Below are positions 34,620-45,700 of a DNA stretch of 64,000 bases, one piece after another. Position 1 is the first letter of the stretch; each line of letters begins with the position of its first letter. This DNA is from Alligator mississippiensis (taxonomy: Eukaryota; Chordata; Crocodylia; Alligatoridae): positions 254,263,956 through 254,327,955 of the forward strand of contig NC_081824.1 in NCBI RefSeq assembly GCF_030867095.1, in the 5' to 3' direction. Under the pieces are notes generated by a model. That model was not told the origin of the DNA. It made no database searches and was given only the letters and a program-made list of their open reading frames with translations. The position numbers were made by a program, and so were the translations under genes.

Positions 34620-35730
34620 GGGTCTGGGTGATGGCTGAACTTGTGGCCTTCCGGGCTGACTGCGCGTTGTCCCCAGAAGCTGTGAAAAAACTAAGGGCAT
34701 GGTCCTTCAGCACAGCCATCCTGTCCTGCCATTTCTCCTTCAAGGATGACACGGACAACTTGGGAGAGGGAAGATATCCTGGAGGAACACGAGGTGGAAG
34801 ACAACCCAGAGTATTATCAGTTTAAAGCTCTGCAGCTTCTATGAGTTTCACCTGAAGATAGTTTACAGGTTCAGCAACAACCATCTGAACAAGTTTCCCA
34901 CCGTCCCATCTTGTGCATGTTTTTCTAGACCTACAAAAGCAGCCGTTTTGGAACAATTAGGTCCTCTTTCCCCAAGAAGTGCAGCCCTGGCAGAGGGGGC
35001 TGCAGAGACATCTGCACCAAACAGAACTGCACCAGGACTGAGGGGCGCTGGCAGAGCTGAGAGGACTGGGAGAATGGGCCAAGGGATGGAAGGCCTGCCA
35101 ACACCTGTGGTTCAGCTAAAGCTGCTCCTCCCCATTTTTGACCATTTCATTTTTTAATCTTCTCTGATTGGCCAAATGTTCACCATGCAGCCTGCTAAGT
35201 CTAAACTGCTGTCCATAATGGATGCCCTCCTCTTCTACTTGCTTTGTCCATGCTGCATGGCTCAACCTGTCTGAGCTACTCTGGGGGAGAGGTCAGGGAC
35301 TGGAACCAGGAGAGAGGCAGACTCCATTTTATTTCTCTTCTGCTCATTGCTTTACAGAGGAAGCCAAGATCATTGTGTCAGACACCCCTGAGTTAGTTGT
35401 GAAGTGACAGAACAACACTTCTGTTCGCTACAAAAGCTGCCCAGAACCATTACTGCTGAGAGGTAACATTAGGAAGGTGCTAAGTGTTTTGTTTTTTTGC
35501 CATACTTAGAAGCTGAAGCACAGGTGATATACACCACAGTCAAGGATGAAGTTGTGGCCCAGCTGCTAGCACAAGCATAATGTGGCCTGGTGTGTCTGGA
35601 AAGACAGGATCTGACCCACTACTCTACCATGCAGGTCTTTGAAAAGGAGGGCAGAGCTTACAGTTTTATCCCAAAATATCCAGATAGAAACCTGCTTTGG
35701 TTTAAGCAACCAGCCCATTGGAGCCATGCA
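34620..35730 (+). pseudogene. Coding-like segments with in-frame stops, gene not recognised
   Basis: Segments read like protein: EDILEEHEVEDNPEYYQFKA (34771-34830), EEAKIIVSDTPELVVK and QNNTSVRYKSCPEPLLL (about 35356-35460), AEAQVIYTTVKDEVVAQLLA and HYSTMQVFEKEGRAYSFIPK (about 35514-35680). AG and GT dinucleotides flank 35356-35461 and 35511 onwards as possible splice sites. In-frame stops lie at 35405-35407 and 35578-35580. I do not know the parent gene; the likeness to coding sequence could be chance. Confidence 0.3.
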
Positions 35731-35736
35731 CAGGAT

Positions 35737-36300
35737 TCATAGATTGTGAGGCTGGAAGGGACCTCAGAAGATCATTGGGTCCAGGCCCCTGCACCAAGCA
35801 GGAAAGATAACTGGGGTCAGGTGACCCCAGCAAGGTGACTGCCTAACCTCCTCTGGAAGATTTCCAGGGTAGGCGATTGCACCGCCTCTGGAGGGAGCTT
35901 ATTCCACAGTCTGGACACCCTGACTGTGAAGAAGTTTTTCCTAATGTTGAGCCTGAATCGGTCTTCCAGGAGTTTGTGGCCGTTATTCCTGGTTTACCCC
36001 TAGGGTGCCCTGGTGAGCATTTGCTCACCGAGCCCTTGATGTACTACCCTAGCGTAGCACTAAGCTGCTACCAGGTCCCCTCTCAGCCTTCTTTTCTTCA
36101 GGCTGGAGTCCCAGGTGCAAAGCCTTTCCTTGCATGGCTTGCCGTGCAAGTCTCTGATCATATGGGTGGCTCTTCTTTGGACTCACTCAGGCTTGTCCAT
36201 GTCTTTGTTAAAGTGTGGTGCTCAGAACTGGATGCAGTACTCCAGCTGCAGTCTCACCAGTGCTGAGTAAAGCAGAAGAATCACCTCCTCGGCTTTGCTG
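35737..36300 (-). mobile_element. CR1 LINE 3' fragment
   Basis: Starts with a reversed CR1 tail (TTCATAGATTGTGAGGCTGG, AAGGGACC) and runs into reversed ORF2 C-terminal sequence (TTCCACAGTCTGG, AAGAAGTTTTTCCTAATGTT, CTGGATGCAGTACTCCAGCT). About 560 bp. Confidence 0.85.
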
Positions 36301-36507
36301 GAAAAAAATTCTTGCATGTCACTGGTCGCCGGGGGGGGGGTGGTGCATTCTGGGCACACATCTAGCCTTGAACACAGAGCCTTCTGGTCTAGGATTCAGC
36401 ACACAAGCCCACAAGCCAGACAGCAAGGGCCCCAAGTGAGTGATCTTCCTGGGGAGCAACAGTGAAAATGGGATGCACCCTGCAATGAGGTATCATCTGA
36501 TGCAGGC

Positions 36508-36658
36508 AGTGGTGTGGTCCACTGGACTGAGCATGGTGCTGGGAGTCAGGAAACCTGAATGCTAGTCTTCACTGTGCCACGGACCTGTGAAGTTAAGGAA
36601 GGCACTCCCCCTTGTGCCTCAGTTTCCTCATTTTAAAATGGGGACTGTGAGACTTTGC
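36508..36658 (+). mobile_element. MIR SINE
   Basis: GTGCTGGGAGTCAGGAAACC..TGAATGCTAGTC and TGCCTCAGTTTCCTCATTTT..AAAATGGGGACTG are the core and 3' part of a MIR (CORE-SINE). Such copies are ancient in amniotes. Confidence 0.8.
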
Positions 36659-36659
36659 A

Positions 36660-38735
36660 TCCATGGATGAGTTCTCTTTAGACTAGCTAAGCGTTACCTT
36701 CATACGAATGAATGCCGCACACAAACATCGTAAAGGCATTACCCTGTATCTCTACAACAGCATACTTTTCACTAAGAGGCTGCACCATTTCCTCCCCAGC
36801 CCACAACCACAGAAACATCTTCTGTTTCAATCATGTTGTGCACCTTCTATTCCTAGATGGAGAAAAAACTGTGATTCAGTGTTCTGGCACTGCAGCTAAC
36901 ACATGTGAGAAGTCACAGTCTGAGCCAGAGACCATGGCCAGTTTTATTTAATAAGTGCTCCCCACACCCAGTGGTGCTCAGAGCAGAGTGCTGCCATGCC
37001 AAGGGAAGCAGAACTATGATCACAATACCTATGTAATCACCCCCAAGTTTCTGTAAGTCTGGAGTTTACTTTCCTTTGGGGCTCTAAGATTCTCCTTAGG
37101 GATACACATGGGCTAAATGATTCTAATGCTGGTCTCTTCAGGGGTATGCTTTCCTAGTGGCTGATCCTCAAGTTTTGCAGTCTCATGTCACAGAAAGTTA
37201 GAGAGAGCGGAAGGCCCCAATGTGGAGTTTCAGCTTTATTTGCACTATAACTTAACTTTCTGTGAACAGACATGGTGGTCACGCACCTGTCAGTGCAGCC
37301 CTGTGTTGTGGGGCCTCCTACCCTTGGGAGGTGAAAACCCTCATACCTGGTATTGCTAAAAGCTTCAGGCAGGATATTAGGAGCAGAAATGCTAGAAAGT
37401 TGCATGCACAAAACACTGAGCTTCAAGGTGCTTCCTCAAGTTTTATTCAACAAACCCCAAACTCCTGGTTGATGAGCCCATGCTATACCACAGATGAAAC
37501 ACAGGACCCTTTGGACACTGGGGCAGGAGCTCTCTCATAGCTGCCTACTTGCAAGCTGTAGCTTCAAGGCATCTGGTCCACTTGTGCTCACTGAATGCTC
37601 CTCTTTTCCTTATTCAGAAAGGAGATACCAACCCATGTATGATCCCTACTATTTGGAGATAACCATCACTTCCACATAGCAGTCTTTCAGCTTCTCTTTT
37701 AGTCCTCACTTTGCAGAATGTGTCCATCCTCACCCCTTCCCTCCAAATAAAACAAACTGAAGCCTTGGTAAAAATTAAAATAAAATGACCACAAAGCAGG
37801 ATGCTTGGTGAAGTGCCAATTTTTGTACACGCTTAAACTGGCATTTTCCAGGCAACGTGTGCATGCAAATGGGTCAGCACATCCATCCACCTCTGGGTGT
37901 ATGCCCATACACATAACTTTGTTTCTCTGACAGGCTTCAAGTTGATGTTGTCTTGACCATTTAATATCGGAGTGAAAAATTAAAGCTGTTGCCTCGCAAC
38001 AAGATGTGTGTTGTCTAGAAGAAAAACCCTGCAGTGTTCACATAGGCTTGTTTAGCTTATTTGTACAAAGTAATTGTTTTTGGATACTACTAGTGCCTTT
38101 AAGTTCAAAGGCAGTCAGCAAGCTGTGTTTGAGAACGCTGTGAGTGAACCTATAAAAGCTGGGCTCGTTTACATTAGAAGGATCCAAGTGAAGGTCCTAT
38201 AATAAAGGGTCTGTCTAAATCATGTATTATAACATCATTTATAAATGCTAGTGTTATGCATGTAACTGCTGATTTGAGCATCTAAATACAGGATCTGGAC
38301 GCTCAGAGAACCTGTTGGAAATACCACGTCTGAGATTTCATTGCCTCAGAGCTGTTCAGTTGTCTCATTATCCAAGGCCTGTTTTGCTGAGCTGCTGAGG
38401 GCTGGGTTGTTCAAAGGAGCAAAGCATGCAATTCCGTTAGACTTTAATGAGATCTTGGTGACTAATTCCCTTGGGATGCTTCAAAAATCCCACCTGAGTG
38501 TTTTGCAATAGTGATGTCTAAAGCATTCAACTTTTCTGGGATTCATAAGCTACTGCTCATTTTATTTATGAAATGCAGTATGTTGAAAACTTCCATCTGG
38601 GATTTATGCCTATATTCTAGGGTCTCGGGATGCTCCACTTCCCTCTCCCTCCTTATAATGTCTTCAGAAAAAGCCTTAAATGAGATCTTTTTTTTTTGGT
38701 TCTCATCTCTGCCTGCCCCTGTGTGTCTACCACAC
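36660..38735. other. Intergenic, no gene recognised
   Basis: No conserved peptide or clear repeat between the MIR and the hAT-type MITE. Confidence 0.5.
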
Positions 38736-39003
38736 CAGTGATTCTTTAACCAGGATGCCATGGCACCCTGGAATACTCTGAGAAGCTTTTAAGGTTGTCA
38801 GGGGTGCAAACACCTACACATGGTTCACAAAATAAATCCAGAGATTTCAGATGGGAATCCATACTGCCAGAGACAGCCTGACCTGTTGTGGTCTTTCTGA
38901 GTTCTTTGAAACAGCATTGCTTTATTATTTTTTGGTAGTTAAAAACAAGTGAAAGCTAAGAGCTGGTGTTTTCCAAAAGGTGCCAAAGGTTGAGACCCAA
39001 CAG
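38736..39003. mobile_element. hAT-type MITE, diverged copy
   Basis: Starts CAGTGATTCTTTAACCAGG and ends with AAAGGTTGAGACCCAACAG. Related to the 13.0 kb element. The flanks share a tctacc core. Ends are approximate. Confidence 0.55.
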
Positions 39004-42000
39004 TCTACCCCTACATACCCTATACATCCATTGATTCTTCAGACTGCAGGGTAGAGACCTGCTGCTTTGTTTTTTTTACATCTATAAAAGGATGAGGCAC
39101 CTTGGCAGTAGCCTCACCCAGTTCTGGGAGTATGAAAAGGTGATATCAACTTTCTTGAAAATGTTGCCCTGAAATCCCTAATTAATAGTAAATGCTGGAG
39201 GAGAAACTGCCTCCAGTCAGGAAGTTCGCACTGCTAAAAATAAGAGAGAGATTTCCCATTGATATCTTCCCAACTGAAAAATTAAAATGAGGGTTCTTGG
39301 AGGTCATTTTCATAGCAGAATGGAAAATATTGTTTCAAGATACCATTTCACCTCATTTAACCTTTTTATTTATAAAAGCAAAAGGTCCACATTAATGTTA
39401 GTCCAGTCTCTGAAAACTGAAACTAAAAAGCCAGAAGTCTTTTGTTTCTGGATTTCTGATGCCCTTCCCCTTTTACTTTGACACCTATTTCTTCCTACCC
39501 CCTACTTCTAAAGGTAACGTAGTGTTAGAGCAGCAGAAACATGCCTCACTGCTCCTTTTTAATAAAACATTTTTTCCAACCTTTTCAGCTGGAAAAAGGA
39601 ATGGGTAAAAAACAAGAAAGAAAAATGTTTTTGTTTCCATCCCCCCAAATCAACAAGAAACTTAGTCCATTTGGAATGACATCTTCTGGTCAGAGAATTG
39701 ACAAATCTTAGCTGAAGTTTGTTTTCCCATGGAGCTCCTTTGCTAAATTTTCTAATAGCTGCAGTTTCCAACCAAATAAGATTGACCATAACAGATGGAA
39801 GCAAAGTAAGCAGGGGAACTGCAGCCTGTCTTTGAGCCTGTTAGTTTCTGGTTTTATGTTTACTGTGGCTTTGGCATTGTGCTGAATGCTGCACTTAAGA
39901 CAAAAAGGAGGAAGCTGAAAGGCCTGGAAAAAAAGGGAAACTTTTTTTTGTATCTTGCTTCACAGGAAAGAAACAGAAACCCGCTGCCAAGAGAAAAAAT
40001 TTACACTAAATGTAACATACCCTCTGCTCCCCCCCACCTTGTGGTGGACTGAGTCTTCCCTGACTTATCCCATGAGTCAACAGAATCTGTATCAACCGTA
40101 GCCATCAACCTGTTCCACCACTGCAGTCCGCACAAAGTTAAGATGAACATGCTAATGGCAACAGCTTCACTTTACTGCATGACCTAGAAGCGATGATTGA
40201 GAAGCACGTGCTGCTTGCTCAGTCTTGCCCCCAACCCTTGGCACATAAGGACAATTTACATACCACACAACAATAGCCTTATCCTGTCACAAGGAGTTTC
40301 AACAAAGTTTAGCACAGTTCTTCTAAATTCCAGCAGCAGCACATCTGCCAACACAAGGGAAGTTTCACATTTTCAGTTATCCAAATCCAGCTGCAGGATG
40401 CACCTTGTGCCCGTTGGAATAAAGCAGCTGCTGAGTACATCCCTGGACATCCAACCAATTCTGACACCTTAGTAGAGATGTACAATCTATCTGATAATTT
40501 TTGAGCCCTTCATAGCCCAACAGAGGTTTTTGCATCAACTTCAAGGGGGCTGGGTTTCACCAAGAAACTTGTTCCTTGGGCATTTTTTTTTTTAAATCAA
40601 AGTGTTTTTAGACGCACCCAGAGCAGGGTTAGAGGACTCATTCTATGCAGGGGATTTTACAGTGTGGCTGCTTTCAAGATAAGGGTTGGATTTTCTGACG
40701 CAGGAGATTCTTTCCAGTTTCATGTTTATAAATAAGATACTAGGCTCATGGATAAGAAACAGAATAAGTCAGCAGTGAACCCCTCCCATACTCGGCATAC
40801 CTCCTTCATTAATGGGCATTGTAGAACATTTATACTATATGAAATATTCTGGAACCATTCAAAAAATAGTGCCCATGTGAGTGTGCTTGGATATGTAGCT
40901 ATCTATAGCATACATTGTTGTTTACATTTTGCATCAGCCTGAGTAGATATTTTGACAGTCTTAACAACCAAATCAATATGTTGCACAGCACAAAGACTGA
41001 GGGACTACCAAATCTCAGACTTAGAAGTTGGGCTGGTTTAATGGAATCTTCTTTTTTTTTTTAAATATATTTTTTATAATTTATGAGTAAGGTTTTTTCC
41101 ATGCTTCTAAACCTCACACAGCTGAAACGGTTTTTCTTGCACTTTCCACCAAAATAAATGTTTTCTGGGTAGACACCCCAAGGTTGAAATTTTCCATGTT
41201 CAAAAGGTAAAACTGTAAATTAAATGGAGTAAAAAAAAAGGGACAAATACCAATAGTAATAAAATTCTTTAATCACTCATGAATGATTGCTAGGTTAAAA
41301 AGTACCAAATAAAATGTACACAATATCATATGGCAACCCCTAGATAATGCAGACATGCAGAACAATTTAACATAGAACAGACTTCACTGTGGTATCAAAG
41401 AGATTGGCAGTCTGGGGGTGTCCAAAAAAAGCAAGTAGAGAAACTCAGGTTTCAATTTCAAAGTGACCTTTTCAACTTACTGTAAATGTCTTTGTAAAAA
41501 GAGAGAACCTTCAAGTCATCACTAATGGGCTAACCACACCCCCGAGGGCAAGGGAAGCAGATACTCAGTGAACCATCTGTTCCTGTGAGCACTCTGCAAC
41601 CCTAAAGTTCAACTGTCCAAAGTTTTTCAAAACTAGAAACACAAACTGTGTGCAGGGAGGCAGGGGAATACCAAAACGGAGGATTTCCTGTTACAAAGAA
41701 ATATTTATAATAATTTTTAAATGGTATCTTCTATGTTCACTGAAAAGAATGTACTTCCTCTGCTTCTAGCTCTTGTGCTCCATCCACAAGATTCTCTGGC
41801 TTTGAAGTCAGACCTGATAGGGGTAGCAGGAAGTCCACACAGAAAAAGAGTTGCAGGACCAAAGGACTCTCAGAAAAATGTTTTCTTTGCCTTGGGAAAT
41901 GAAAATAGGTCTATGGCATGAAGGCCTTCTTTATGCAGACTGTTGAGAACTGCCTGGGGACTCTGGAAAAAATGGATTTTTCTCTTAAGCATTTCCCTCA

Positions 42001-42169
42001 TTTTAAGGAAAATCTTGCTGAGGCTTGGTTCAGAGCGAGGCTACTCACTGTGACACAGAAGCAGTAAGACTGGGCACTTATGTGTACTAGCATGTGGGCG
42101 TCAAAAATTGAAGCATCACTGTGATCTTGTTTAAAATAAAATGTTTAAAAACAACAACAACAAAAAAGA
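39004..42169. other. AT-rich intergenic DNA past the 3' end of SPICE1
   Basis: No supported exon. A frame reading SPQAVLNSLHKEGLH near 41.9 kb was considered as a SPICE1 end and rejected. Poly(A/T) runs only. Confidence 0.5.
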
Positions 42170-42175
42170 TTTATT
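42170..42175 (-). terminator. SPICE1: SPICE1 poly(A) signal
   Basis: AATAAA on the minus strand about 550 nt past the stop. It is followed at once by a TTTTTTGTTGTTGTTG-like U/GU-rich downstream element, a strong cleavage context. Confidence 0.7.
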
Positions 42176-42725
42176 AGTCCCAACTCTTTCATTAGAGGAC
42201 TGTCTTTGTATAAGAATATGAACTTCCACAAACCATTCACCACATGCAGCATATCAAAAATAGTTTCTTTCTAATGCATGTGTATCCAGTCATGCTACAG
42301 ACTAGCTCACCAATGGTGTTCAAGGCTGTTTGATGCATATGTGCGCACACAGTCAATCCTCAATCCTGGTTACCTTTGTTCCAATACATGCATCAGAGAT
42401 GGCCATGGAAGGCATCTTCTCCAGAAGCCTCTTTCTTTAGCATGTATAATGTAATTTCAGATGTGTGCTGAGGGGCAAGTATAGCCCTTTATCATTCAAC
42501 AGGAACTAGAAGATAATATCCTAGTGTCCATCTGAGCATCCCATTCTCAAGCCTGTACTTACGACTGCATTAGTTTGAAGGAGGACAAAGACACAAGAGT
42601 TGGATCTCTATACAAATGGCACTGACAGGTGGATACTTTGGTCTTACAGCCTTGGGGAGGGATGTCATAGTAGTCTCCAAAATATAATTTAAAAATAAAA
42701 CAGGATTTGTGCAATTCATCCTCTC

Positions 42726-42782
42726 TTATAAGAAGTGTGTTGCTAGTGCAAACCAGCCTTCTTCTCTTTCCTTCTCCACCTG
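42726..42782 (-). CDS. SPICE1: SPICE1 terminal coding exon
   Basis: A 57-nt coding part encoding [18 protein letters not shown] and a TAA stop at 42726-42728. The EEGWFAL ending is the family C-terminus. The acceptor is a tandem cagcag, so two isoforms differing by one Gln are possible. Confidence 0.9.
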   Translation of the reverse strand, partial: QVEKEREEGWFALATHFL

Positions 42783-45700
42783 CTGAAGAGAGCAGAGATG
42801 AGACTATGGCATCTCTTGACTCACAGACTCATCAGTTATTACCAATTCCTACTTAATACTTAATTCCACATCTGTGGTAGCTGCTTTGTAACACACCCCT
42901 CCACTATGGACACTTCCCAAGAATACAAAGGCTTTTCTGCAGATGGCCCACATGACAGCACTGCTCTGTGGAGGGTTTTTTCAAAATTTCCAAGTTTGGC
43001 AGAAGGAGAGAAAAGTCTCACCCTAATCAGGACACTGGAAACGTAGAATCTGACAAATTTCCTCTAAGGTTTTTCAAGCATTTGTGCAAGCAAGTACATA
43101 CAAAGGGCAAGCAAGCTCTATTCAAGCCTGCCAGCTACCTAATGCATGGCCCTGTCAGTGCATCCCAAGCCTCACTTGAAACCTTGCCTTGCTCTTTCAG
43201 CCACTGGCTGCTCCTCCTGAAGAATGCCAAAGGCTCCCTCTTCTGCAGAGTACAGTATTGAGTCCGAACACCCTCTGGGAAGATTTGGTCACAGCATTAC
43301 TTCATGTGTAATTGTACAGTGTTTCAGATCAAGGGACTGGTTTCATTATTGCACTGTGAGAGATCCTTCTGCATGTTGTTCAGACTCTGGTCCGTTATCA
43401 ATCAATGTACAGTATTTACTGGAATCCAAGATGAGGTCCCCCCTCCCCACTGAACATGCTGGGGAAGCCCCTCATCTTGGATCTGTGTATGAGGCATGAG
43501 AGGGCAGGCAGCTGTTGAGGCTCTGGCTCCAACTCAGGATCAGGGCTGCCTGCCCCCCAACAGCCTTGGTCCCTCCCATCTCTTCTTCCATCTTCCCCTC
43601 TGCCTCCTGCTTACTTGTGCTCCACTCCAGCAGGCTCTGGCTCCACTCCAGCCTGGGGCACAGAGCATGTGCTTGCTCTGGACCCAGCCTGGCCCACTAG
43701 CAGCAGTGGTGGTGACGGTGGCAGCTCCAGCGGGCCCTGGGGCTAGAGCTGCCACCTTGGTGTCACTGCTACAGGGCGGGGCTGTGGCCCTGCTCTGTGC
43801 CCCAGACTGGAATGGGCCCTGAACCTGCTGGAGCAGAACAAGGGTATGTGTGGGGTAGGATGGAGGGGCAAGCAGAGAAGGTAGAGGTGGAGGAGGAGCA
43901 GGCACATGGGGACAAGTGGGGTGGGAGGAAAACAGACAGTAGGGGTTAAGCTGCTTGACCCCTCCCTACTGCCTCCCCTACCACCTGTCCCCTCACCCTC
44001 TCACTGCCTTTCTGCTGTAGCAGCGGGGTTGGGGGGGACAAGTTTAAGATTACCCTCCAATAATTATAGTCTATATGTGGAAAATTATAATTAATATCTA
44101 CATTTTCCACATCTAAAATTCTAATTATGGAGGTGGGTGGGAGGGTCATCTTAAATTTAGAATTGTCTTGGATTCAGGTAAATATGGCAATTACTGATCT
44201 CTTTGCCTTTACCCTGGTCTAAAGAGAGCAGAATCCAGCCTACATTGTCCATCTATATTCTTCATTATATACACTGACCATAGCAGTGAATGACCTTGGA
44301 TAGAAGATTATTTTGACATGCAATCAAATGTCAGTCTTACCTTTGGCCTCTGATTGACAGGAGTTAATCTCACACTTCCTGAAGAGGTGCTTAATGGTGA
44401 ACAGGCCTTACTAGAGGCACCTGAAGTTCTAAAATATATATAAGGTGGGGAAAGAAAGAGGAAGTGAATACTATGGCAAGGTCAAAAACCTCTGCATCAA
44501 CTAACCAAAGCAAACAGCTTTTAGCAAAACATGTAAATCATTGTCATGAACATTTCTGAAGTGCCTAAGGCAGGCAAACTAGAAAGAGTCCACTTGAAAG
44601 AGTGGAGATGATCTAGGAAACATGGCATATGGAAAACAAGGACAAAAGAACAGAGATTCTTTAGTTTGGGGAAGAGAAGCCTGAGGGGAGATTTGTTAAC
44701 AGTCAAATACCTGAAACAATGTTCTCTGTGCTTGAATGGGACAGGATAGTAACTGTCTTGCATTGAAACAGGGGAGTTTAGGTTGGAAATTGAGAAAATT
44801 TTTTTTACTATGACCACGGTCAAGCATTTGAACAGATGACTAGAGAGCTTGCCACCATTTTAAGTTTTTAAGAGCAGGCTAAACAATGCCTTGTCTGGTA
44901 CTATTTAGGTAGGGATCAGCGTGCCCTGAGGAGGGAGTTGGATCAGATAGCTTTCTGAGGTCCATCCAGTCCTATTTTTCCAATGATTCTATGAAAAAAA
45001 CCCTGCTGGATTGGGAAAATCCAGCTTTGTGACAGAAATGGGAAGACTTCTTTCCCCACTAACTACGCAAACATACTGTTAAGAGGGCTACTGTCCATCA
45101 GGTCAACCTGTTACTATACAGTAAAGCCAGCCCCACTCTTACATTATAGTGCCTGTAGGGTTACCAAAATGCGGCCATGAGCCCCTTCGATGTGACCCAC
45201 CACCCAGGACTGCCCTTTTAAAATGGCTCTTCAGGGGTGACACTCTGGGTACCCTTGCCTTAGAATACAGCAGGGGGGTGGGGAAGTGAACAGCAACTAG
45301 TGCTAGTTGGCTTATGTTGCATCATGCCCAGAACAGAGTTACCTTCCTCCATGAGCAGATCTGGGATTTTGCAAAGGGGGTACAGATGGCATAGTACATC
45401 ACCACAAATAACAACACACATTTTTCTACAGTTAAACAGAAACTATAAGCTTTCCTAATATGCTAGGGGTTTAGCACTATATTATTCTATTTAAAATAAA
45501 AGCAAAAACAAATGCAACTTTATTGGAATGTGCACTAATTAGTTAGAAAATATATATTAAGTTAAAAAAACATAAAAGCTAGGCTAAAATTTGTGAAAAT
45601 AATCAAAAGATATTGCTTCGCTAGTCTTATTGTCACCATAGTTAAATGTACAGTTCTTATTCAGATTTGTAAACAAAATCTAGCCTTCTTGACGGTGGCT

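Noticed and set aside
41850-41990. Possible SPICE1 terminal exon (SPQAVLNSLHKEGLH...)
   Set aside because: The exon at 42726-42782 has the true family ending EEGWFAL with stop, and a strong poly(A) signal at 42170-42175 lies before this stretch.
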